From positions 1 to 9,571 of the forward strand of contig JAIDVA010000251.1 of the NCBI GenBank assembly GCA_029059925.1: a DNA stretch of 9,571 bases, read 5' to 3'. Every line of letters starts with the position of its first letter. The first letter of the stretch is position 1. The notes under the pieces were generated by a model. The model ran no database searches. It was not told the origin of the DNA and saw only the letters and a program-made list of their open reading frames with translations. This DNA comes from Eubacterium sp. GTDB lineage: Bacteria > Bacillota > Clostridia > Oscillospirales > Acutalibacteraceae. The position numbers and the translations under genes are program-made. Positions 1 to 9,571 of this stretch are shown piece after piece.

Positions 1-239
1 AAGTGACTGTGATAATGATATCAAATATTTAGTTGCCTGTCAATACCAAAACCACAAATAAAACACAATATATTGTATTTTTTATTTTATCAAAGCGCAA
101 AAATATGTATATACAGTATAATAGACAAAGGTCTGTTCCACACGGAATCTTCACAGAATCCCCCATTTAAAGAGCAAACGAACGGTTACAAAACAGCGTG
201 AAACAAGTTTGTTAAAAAGCATAACATTCACAATTATAA
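1..239. other. left-edge region without a confident gene
   Basis: No complete gene is visible here. Plus-strand frame 2 is open from base 2 to a TAA at 59-61 and reads SDCDNDIKYLVACQYQNHK. That could be the last 19 codons of a rightward gene entering from outside the window, but 20 open codons prove little. A short palindrome, ACAATATATTGT (around 64-76), lies just after it and is followed by a T-rich run, a weak terminator-like arrangement. A TATAAT hexamer on the plus strand at 117-122 has no recognisable -35 partner. No obvious intrinsic terminator follows the minus-strand gene that stops at 240. The rest is unremarkable AT-rich DNA. Confidence 0.35.
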
Positions 240-1049
240 TTAAAATTCTGCATTCTGCACAAGCCATTTTGCAACAGCATCTTCATCATTACTTCCGATA
301 ACCTGTGTGGCAATCGCTTTTAATTCATCAACTGCATTTTCAACGGCATAACCCTCGTCGGCAATTTCAAACATATCCACATCATTTTCACCATCACCAA
401 AAGCAACCACCCTGTCACAATTCAAGTGTTCTTTAAGCTGTCTGATTGCGTTTGCCTTTGACGCATCCTTCGGCATAATTTCAAGCCACCAATCATTTGA
501 ATAAGGCTCTCTGTAATAAATGCAATGATATGTTTTCTTATATCTTTCATATATCGGCTTAAGTTTGAATTCATCATCAATACATGTAAAATAAAAAATA
601 TCACCATTGTACAGCTCATTTTCGGAATTAACCCGATTTTCTCTTATATCATTTTTTCTTGATTTTATAAACTGCAGAGTATGACTATTACATTTTTCTT
701 CATAATACGAAAATTTTTCCGATGAATCAATATACGAATAAACGATAGGATAAATCTCATGATTAATCAAATCGTCCAACAATTTATCCGCATCATTCAG
801 ATAGTTGGAAATTAAAATTTCACCGGTTGCATTATCAATTACAAATGTACCATTATATACAATCAAAGGAATTTCGGCATTCATCCCTTGAGTTACTTTA
901 TGAGCAGTTACATATGACCTCGCAGTTGCATATGAAAACAGCAAACCTTTTTCGACCAATGAATTAATTGTTTTGTTGGTATAATCTGAAGTTTTCTGAT
1001 TGCTCCTGAGCAAAGTTTTATCCAAATCTGATACATATAATGTTTTCAT
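240..1049 (-). CDS. Cof-type HAD-IIB family phosphatase (first paralogue)
   Basis: Predicted cytoplasmic 269-residue hydrolase of the haloacid dehalogenase superfamily, subfamily IIB (Cof/YbiV/YkrA-like). These enzymes remove phosphate from sugar phosphates, flavin precursors or related small metabolites; the substrate cannot be told from sequence. Visible HAD motifs are DLDKT with the nucleophile and acid/base Asp8 and Asp10 (motif I), Thr42 in ATARS (motif II), Lys198 in SKAN (motif III) and GDGEND at 218-223 (motif IV). The residues between motifs II and III form the large C2 cap typical of IIB enzymes. The ATG at 1049 is chosen because GAGGTGA lies just upstream and motif I falls at its normal place near residue 8. 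The frame is open 28 codons further, but only inside the preceding gene. Seven bases separate it from that gene's stop, so the two are almost certainly co-transcribed. Family certain, substrate unknown. Confidence 0.93.
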   Translation of the reverse strand: MKTLYVSDLDKTLLRSNQKTSDYTNKTINSLVEKGLLFSYATARSYVTAHKVTQGMNAEIPLIVYNGTFVIDNATGEILISNYLNDADKLLDDLINHEIYPIVYSYIDSSEKFSYYEEKCNSHTLQFIKSRKNDIRENRVNSENELYNGDIFYFTCIDDEFKLKPIYERYKKTYHCIYYREPYSNDWWLEIMPKDASKANAIRQLKEHLNCDRVVAFGDGENDVDMFEIADEGYAVENAVDELKAIATQVIGSNDEDAVAKWLVQNAEF

Positions 1050-1051
1050 AG

Positions 1052-1059
1052 TCACCTCA
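1052..1059 (-). promoter_or_regulatory. ribosome binding site overlapping the upstream stop codon
   Basis: On the minus strand the sequence reads TGAGGTGACTATG. The TGA stop of the upstream HAD gene supplies the G and A that begin the GAGGTGA ribosome binding site of the downstream gene. This arrangement fits translational coupling and fixes the downstream start at 1049. Confidence 0.75.
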
Positions 1060-4000
1060 TATAATGTTAAGTAAATCTGATATTGCATAAGCAATACCGT
1101 CATCATCATTGCTTTTTGTAACAAAGCCTGCAATTGCCTTTACCTGTTCATCTGCATTTCCCATTGCAACAGAATTATCATAGCCTCTGAGCATTTCGAT
1201 ATCATTCATATCATCACCGAACACTGCTATTTCTTCCGTTAAAAATCCAAAATGCTTTCTTACCCTTTCAGCCGCATTATATTTTGTTGCCGTTTTTGCA
1301 GTAATTTGAATTATTTTCCCGCTGTCTGTAAGACAAAAACTCACTTTTTTATCGCAGTACTCTTGCAAATCTTCAATCAATTCTATCGGCAGATCACTTA
1401 CAATATCCACCATATTTTCATAATAAATTAAAATTTTTACAGTCTGTGCTGCACAATCAGATGTTATTTTTACTGTATCGGCCTTTTTTATTCCCCATAT
1501 GTCATAAGCAAAATCATCTAACGGATTATTGAAGGCGTGCTTTTCATTCTTCATTTGTAAAGTGATATTTAATCCCTCGTATTTTTTTACAGCTTCAGCA
1601 CAGTATAACACAATATTCGAGGGGATATATGTATAAAATATATTTTTATCAATTTCTATACATCCGCCGTTGCAATATATACCTCCGTCAAACAGGCTGA
1701 ATTCTTCATCACCCCAGTCAAGCATTCCATCAAGAATAGGCGGTCTTGCAGTAGCGATAAAAAGTTTTATACCTCTGCATTTACATTCTGCCAATGCTGA
1801 TTTTGCGGAATCAGGTATTTCTTTTCTGCTGTTTAATAATGTTCTGTCAAGGTCAAAAAATATTGCTTTAATCATATATATCCTCCTCAGTAAATTATTA
1901 TTTATATTAGTAAGTGTTGGATAAATTATCGTAGGGAACGATGCCCACATCGTTCCGTTTACACATTTGATACAATTCGGTGCGATGTTATTCCCCTGTC
2001 AGGGGAAATGTCACGCAGTGACAAAAGGGTTCACATCACACCCTACGAAAACGTAGATTACGTGATTCGTAGGGGCGAACATCGTTCGCCCGTTACATAA
2101 TATAATATCCACTGGCGCACACTGTGCGCCCCTACGATGTAAAATGAAACGCCAATTAATACGCTAAACAATAATTTATAATAACGCTTCTTTTAATTCC
2201 CCAACTGTTTTGACAATATAAGTCACACCTGCAGCAGACAGTTCATCATAATCGCCATAACCATATTCAACACCGATTGAATCAATACCAACCGTTTTCG
2301 CACCAAGAATATCGTGCATTCTGTCGCCAATCATAACCACTTTCGACTTATCTGTAATCTTACAGCTATGAAGTGCATACTCAATAACCTCTGCCTTTTT
2401 AGACCTTGTACCATCCATATTAGAGCCTGCAACAAACTCAAAAAACTTTGTAAGATCGAAATTATCCATAATTCTGTCAGTAAAATCCTGTGGCTTTGAG
2501 GTTGCAACAATCAGCCTTTTTCCATTTTCCTTCAATGCTTTAAGAAGGTCAGGTATTCCGTCATAAACTGCATTTTCCAGAAGTCCGTTTGTGCTGAAAT
2601 ATTCACGATAAAACAAGACTGCCTCCATTGCCTTTTTCTCATCAAATCCATAAAAATCCCTAAATGATTCGTGCAGCGGAGGACCAAGGAACTTTCTCAG
2701 CTCGTCCGTATTTTCAACACTGATATTATACTTTTTAAGTGCATAAATTATAGAATTCATAATTCCGGGTGACGAGTCCGTCAATGTTCCGTCCATATCA
2801 AATAAAATCACATCATATTTTTTCATAGCGTCCTCCTGTAATATAAACAATATAACAATAATTATATATCATTATTTTTTCACAATATCAATTCTATAAC
2901 CAATAAAAACAAGGACCGAATCAATCGGTCCTCAAATTTATTTTATTAATGACTCGCCTGTCATTTCCTCAGGCTGAGGAAGGTCAAGCATTTTGAGCAT
3001 TGTAGGCGCGATATCGCAAAGTCTGCCGCCTTCGCGGAGCTCAACACCCTCGCCGCAGTTTGCAGCAACAAACGGAACAGGGTTTGTTGTGTGCGCAGTA
3101 AATGGTGAGCCGTCAGGCTCCTTCATCTGGTCAGCATTACCATGGTCTGCTGTGATAAACAGGCAGCCGCCCATTTTCTTAACAGCCTCATAAAGCGAAC
3201 CAACGCACTTATCAACAGCCTCAACGGCTGCAACAGCTGCATCAAAAATGCCTGTGTGACCAACCATATCGCAGTTTGCGAAGTTAACAATCACAACATC
3301 GTATTTGCCTGAAAGCACAGCCTCGTCAAGCTTTTCTGAAACCTCATATGCGCTCATCTCCGGCTTGAGGTCATAGGTTGCAACCTTTGGTGAAGGAATA
3401 AGAATTCTGTCCTCGCCCTCGTTAACAGCCTCAACACCGCCGTTAAAGAAGAAGGTTACATGAGCATATTTCTCGGTCTCTGCAATTCTGAGCTGTGTCA
3501 TATCATTCTTTGCAAGGTACTCACCAAGCGTGTTTGCAAGGCTCTGTGGCTTGAAAGCAACAAGCACATTCGGCATTGTAGCGTCATACTGTGTCATACA
3601 AACGTATGTTACAGGGATTCTGTTACGCTCAAAGCCCTTAAAATCATCATCAACAAAGGTTCTTGTGATTTCTCTTGCTCTGTCAGGACGGAAGTTGAAA
3701 AACACAATACTGTCATTTTCGCCGATTCTGCCCTCGTTTTCAAGACAAACTGTAGGCTCGATGAACTCGTCTGTTACATTCTTGCCGTCAGCATCAACCT
3801 TTGCGTATGACTCTTCAATTGCCTGAACAGGATTATTTGTATGGATGCCCTCACCGAATACCAATGCATCATAAGCCTTTTTAACTCTGTCCCAGTTATT
3901 ATCTCTGTCCATAGCATAGTATCTGCCGATGATTGTAGCAACCTTGCCTACACCAATCTCATCAAGCTTGCTGATTGCATCTGCAACAAAATCCTTACCG

Positions 4001-7000
4001 CTTGTAGGAGGAACGTCACGTCCGTCCATAATGCAGTGAAGATAAACCTTTTCAAGTCCCATTTTCTTAGCAAGCTCAACAATAGCCCAGATGTGAGAAT
4101 TGTGAGAGTGAACACCGCCGTCACTCATAAGACCCATAAGATGAAGTGCGGTGCTGTTATCAATTGCATTCTGAACAGCAGCCTTCATAGCCTCATTCTC
4201 AAAGAAATCGCCGTCCTCGATTGACTTGGTGATTCTTGTAAGCTCCTGATAAACAATTCTGCCTGCACCGATATTTGTGTGGCCAACCTCTGAGTTACCC
4301 ATCTGACCGTCCGGCAGACCGACATCCATACCTGATGCACCGATATAGGTGTAAGGATTTTCCGCCATAATTTTATCAAGATTTACTTTATTTGCAGCAA
4401 CAACCGCATTGCCGTAATCGGATGAATTTTTACCAAAGCCATCCATAATACAAAGCACAACAGGCTTTTTCATAGTATTTTCCTCCATAGTCCTTAGCTA
4501 AACAAGAATCGAACCCAATAGCCTAAAATTTGTTGATTTAAACCTTATTTTGTTCAACTTTTGTTTAGCTATAGTTTAAGTGGGCAGGTATTAACCCACC
4601 CACAAATTATTTTTATTTGCTTGCAGCCTTAACGATGATTGAGAAATCCTCAGCCTTGAGAGATGCGCCGCCGATAAGTCCGCCGTCAACATTTACCTTA
4701 GCAACAAGCTCGTCAGCGTTCTTTGCATTCATTGAGCCACCGTACTGAATTGTAACCTTTTCAGCCATATCAGCACCATAAGCCTCTGCAATTGCCTCAC
4801 GTACAAAGCCGTTGCCCTCGTCAGCCTGATCTGCAGTAGCTGTTACGCCTGTACCGATGGCCCATACAGGCTCATATGCGATAATTACGTTCTCAAGCTG
4901 CTCAGCTGAAACGTTTGTGAGTGCCATCTTTGTCTGATATTTAAGGAGAGTCTCTGTATAACCAAGCTCTCTCTGCTCAAGAGTTTCACCAACACAAACG
5001 ATAGGCTTAAGACCCTTTTCAAGAGCCTTAAGTGTGCGGAGATTTACTGTCTGATCTGTTTCAGCAAAATACTGTCTTCTCTCGCTGTGACCGATAACTA
5101 CATATTCAACACCAAGCTCGAGGAGCATATCTGCTGATACCTCACCTGTGTAAGCGCCGCTGTCCTTAAAATGAACATTCTCAGCACCGATTTTGATGTT
5201 TGAGCCCTTAGCAGCCTCAACTGCAGCAGGAACATCAACAAAAGGTACGCAAAGAACTACATCACAGTCTGCGTCAGCAACAAGCGGCTTCATTTCGTTA
5301 ATAAGTGCTGTTGTCTGTGCAGGAGTGTTGTTCATTTTCCAATTGCCTGCAATAACAGCCTTTCTTAAATCTTTATTCATTTTCATATACCTCTTATTAA
5401 TTATATTTATTTTGATTAGCTGATTTTGTTCTTAGGCAAGGCTTTGTTAAAATTTCACTGAAAGGAGCATACTTGGTGTATGTGACCGAATGAAATTTTG
5501 ACACTAACGAAGCATAAGGGCAAAAGGAGCAATCAAAAATTAGTCTTTATCAGCAAGTGCACAAATACCCGGAAGATCCTTGCCCTCAAGGAACTCAAGT
5601 GAAGCACCACCGCCTGTTGAGATGTGGCTCATCTTGTCAGCAAAGCCAAGCTTTGTAACAGCAGCAACTGAATCACCGCCGCCAATTACTGAAATCGCAC
5701 CTGACTCAGCAACAGCCTTAGCAACTGTAATTGTACCTGATGCAAAGTTATCCCACTCAGATACACCCATAGGACCATTCCAGATTACTGTGCCTGCACC
5801 CTTGATAGCATCAGCAAACATTTCCTCTGTCTTAGGACCAATATCAAGACCCATCCAACCGTCAGGAATTTCGTCACTGTTTACTACCATAAACTCTGTA
5901 TTCTCGTCATACTCCTTACCAACCTTGTTATCAACAGGGATAAGGAACTTAACACCCTTTTCTTCAGCAGACTTCATCATTTCACCTGCTTTTTCAACCC
6001 AGTCAGCCTCAAGAAGTGAATCGCCGATGCTGTGACCGAGGAATTTCATAAAGGTATAAGCCATACCGCCGCCGATGATGATTGTGTCGCACTTTTCAAT
6101 AAGGTTTGCAATTACGCCGATTTTATCTGAAACCTTAGCACCGCCGAGGATTGCAACAAGAGGTCTCTTCGGCTCAGCAAGGGCGCCGCCCATGAACTTG
6201 ATTTCCTTCTGAATAAGATAACCGCAAACAGCAGGAAGATATGATGCAACACCTGTTGTTGAGCAATGAGCTCTGTGTGCAGTGCCGAAAGCATCGTTAA
6301 CAAAGATATCTGCAAGAGATGCAAGCTCTTTTGAGAAGTTCTCTTCGTTCTTTGTCTCTTCTTTTCTGTAACGTACATTTTCAAGGAGCATTACTTCGCC
6401 GTCTTTAAGCTCATCGGCAATAGCCTTTGCATTGTCGCCTACAACATTCTCATCCTCAGCAAGCTTAACTTCAGTACCAAGATACTCTGAAAGCTTTTTA
6501 GCTACAGGAGCAAGGCTGAACTCAGGCTTATACTCGCCCTTTGGTCTGCCGAGATGTGAGCAAAGGATAACCTTTGCGCCATTCTCCATAAGATACTTAA
6601 TGGTAGGAAGAGCAGCAACAATTCTCTTATCATTTGTGATTTCGCCGTCTTTAAGCGGAACGTTGAAATCGCAGCGAGCAAGAACTCTTTTGCCCTTAAC
6701 GTCAATGTCTTCAATCGTTTTTTTGTTTAATGCGTCCATTGTATTACCTCTCTATATAATAATAAATTTTTAACAATAAAATTTTGCGTATATATTATAT
6801 ATTATTTTGCCCTGCAATGCAAGAAATAATTAGTCTTATTGTTATTTTTTGGACAATATAGGTTAAAACATTTTAATATGCCTTATCTACAGCATAAATT
6901 ATACACAAAAAGCACAAATGAGAATGCTTCCCATTTGTGCTTTCTTTAGTTATTTACTTTCAGAATTAAAGCTCAATATCAGGCAGTTCAATCGGACCGT

Positions 7001-9571
7001 CACCGCCATTGCCGCCCGGAATTTCACCGCCGCTTGTGGTAACAACATCCATAGTAGCAAATGTGTTAATCTCTGCATCCGGCTTTAAATATTTCTCCTT
7101 CATCCTTATCCCTCCTTAATTTTAAATATAGTTTGATGCGGATATTCCGTATCTCATCATTGCATCGGTCAGCTTTCTCAGATTAGAATTCGGCATTGAA
7201 TCCTGTATCTGCTTTGCATAGGACTCAACACTGTATCTCATTGTATTGCTTACAGCTGAATCACCATTCATAGCTGTAATATAAATATCCTTCTGCATTT
7301 TGTCAGCATTCAAATCATTGAATACAAAGGTATACGTTCCGTCACCGTTATCAACAAAGTTTTCAGCACCATACAACCATTCACTCTTACCGCAGGTTAC
7401 TTTAAGCTGAATATCATCTACATTATCTGCGGCAAACTTATATCGTACTGCAACCGAATTATTAAGCTGCAAGCCGACTGATTTCCACTCAACAGCAGGA
7501 TTGTCAACAATGTCACACGCTTTGTCTGTTACATTCGTTAAATTGAGTTCCTGAGATGATGCCCAGCTTTTTTGCGTATCGGTCAAATCAGCATTCACCA
7601 AATCATCTGTTTTGTAATTCTGATAAATCTGTGCCGCCGCACCATAGTTAAGCAAATCCACGAGCAATGTTCTCAGTCTTGCATACTGATTGCTGCTGCA
7701 TTTATCAAGCATTGCATAGGCATAAGCCGAAACGCTGTAATCAACAGGCGCGCTGTTATAAAGCACATCATTGTATGTTGCATAAAGCACAGCCTGAACA
7801 TTATCATTCATCGCCTGCGGTGCAACATCTCTGTAAGAAAATACATAGTAATCACCCTGTTCTGTATAGTCGGTGACAGTTGTAATCTTGTCATTTCGTG
7901 TGAATTCAATATATGGGTTTTCAAAATCAACAACAGCAGTTTTCAAAACTTTGTAGTTCATCGTTATACTGCTTTCAAGGGAAAGAGATACTGTTTTGAT
8001 TTTGAAATTCTCCAAGTCAATTGATGGCTCATCCGGTGGAACTTCCGCTGAAACACTCTGACGATTGTTCCTTAACTGCGGATACGGATAATCAGAATTA
8101 GGGTCAATAATCCATACATTTTCAAAATCGAAACCAGGATACATATAACTTTTTTTCATTTGTGATTCACTTAACTCTTTTGCACCACTCTGTGACTTAG
8201 CTCCTGTTCCTGCAAGATAATAACAATTCTTGGAAGTCCCGCCTATTCCTTTTGAAAGACTATATGAATTATTTACAGAACATAAATCTTCAACAATACC
8301 TGTACCATTAATAATTTCACCTACATTATAACAATTTAAAATTTGGGCATTCGAGTTACCTCTTCCAGCTATACCTCCAACAAAATAACCGCCCCTAACA
8401 TTTGCGATATTATAGCAACATTCAATCGTCCCTCCATTATATCCTGCTATTCCTCCAACAAATCCTCTACCTTTATCACTTTTAACAATTCCGCTACTTG
8501 AACAATTAATAATAATACCCATATTATTTGCTGCAATTGAAGCACAATCTAAACTCTTGTCAGCGTAAGAATAAAAGTAAACATTACAATCCACCATTTT
8601 TAAATCAGATATAATGCCAGAATTGTTTGCAAATAATCCCAACTCAACATCACTTCCAGTACCGGCAGGCAAATTGCTATTCACATTAATATTCATTCCG
8701 ATTATCGAGTGCCTGTTTCCGTCAAATTTTCCGGTAAATTCTTCACTACCATATATACCGTTACTGCCTATAGGCTCCCAGCCTCTGCCGCCATATGAAA
8801 ATTCACCATCAGCAGCAGTATCAACTGTCATATCAATATCTGCCATTAATCTATAATTAGCATCCATATTATATCTAACCATATATAAATCTTCTATGTT
8901 CCAAATTTCGATATAATCATCTGCATATGCAAAAAAGTCAATACTTGCCGTAATACTAAAAAGCATCATTATAGACAAAAATAAACTAATAACCTTTTTC
9001 ATAATAACTACTCCTTTAATAAACCGTTTGATACACAGTGTTTGCAAGGTATTAATCTCTTGTCACAGGAACACTCTGCATCATCAATACTTTCAAATTC
9101 CATTCTATGCTCTGCCATAACACCTTTTAAATGATAGCATCCATCAATATGCAGTTTATTGGTTGTAGTGCACAAAACATATTTTTTCACAATTATCCTC
9201 CCTTTACATTATAGTCGCATTTCAGACTATAATAATTATAGTCATTATTTCGACTATTGTCAATAGTGTGACTATATTTTACCATTGAATTGGTGATAAA
9301 AATGATTAGCTATGAGCCATTCTGGAACACTCTGAAAAACAGCAATGAAAGCACATATACTTTAATTTCAAAACATAATATCAGCAGTTCAACTATTGAC
9401 AGACTCAGAAAAGGTAAGGGAATATCAACTCAAACCATTGACGACTTATGCCGAATCTTAAAATGCAGAGTTGAAGACATTTTGGTTTATAATGAATAAA
9501 GTATTTATAATAAAAAACGAGAGGATAACCTCTCGTTTTTTTCATTATATATTCTATTTTAATAGCGGAAT

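Overview
The window looks like a chromosomal segment of a low-GC Gram-positive anaerobe, probably a Clostridia/Oscillospiraceae member of the Ruminococcus type. I infer this from AT-rich DNA, strong AGGAGG-type ribosome binding sites, consensus sigma-A-like promoters, a pgk-tpiA-gpmI glycolytic cluster, and a secreted GLUG-repeat protein with the C-terminal repeats often seen in gut clostridial secreted proteins. The species cannot be fixed from the sequence alone. All genes but one read on the minus strand, so the text below follows transcription from right to left.

Right end (6966-9542): a small Cro/C1-type HTH regulator (plus strand, 9302-9499) diverges from a three-gene minus-strand operon. 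The operon encodes a 60-residue Cys/His-rich protein resembling the Ada metal-binding fold, a 626-residue secreted GLUG-repeat protein, and a 45-residue acidic, Gly-rich peptide. It ends at a strong hairpin (6909-6943). The divergent intergenic region is the most remarkable regulatory stretch. A perfect TTGACA-17-TATAAT promoter and an opposing promoter share a 19-bp palindrome, and six alternating GACTAT half-sites cover both.

Middle (2912-6822): a promoter (6794-6822) drives pgk, tpiA and gpmI, which encode phosphoglycerate kinase, triose-phosphate isomerase and cofactor-independent phosphoglycerate mutase of lower glycolysis. Both spacers between these genes are 100-150 bp long and hold palindromic, potentially structured DNA: a 12-bp imperfect inverted repeat in the first, and an 11-bp perfect inverted repeat plus a second hairpin in the other. 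The cluster ends at a clear intrinsic terminator (2912-2932).

Left (240-2886): three HAD-superfamily phosphatases follow. The first, a phosphoglycolate phosphatase/5'-nucleotidase-like protein, has its own promoter. A 300-bp intergenic region packed with CGTAGGG-type palindromes separates it from a tightly coupled pair of Cof-type (HAD-IIB) phosphatases. The leftmost 239 bases hold no confident gene. They may contain the last 19 codons of a plus-strand gene ending at base 61.

Functionally the window joins housekeeping carbon metabolism and small-molecule phosphatases to an accessory, apparently repressor-controlled secretion operon. That operon is the best candidate for undescribed biology.
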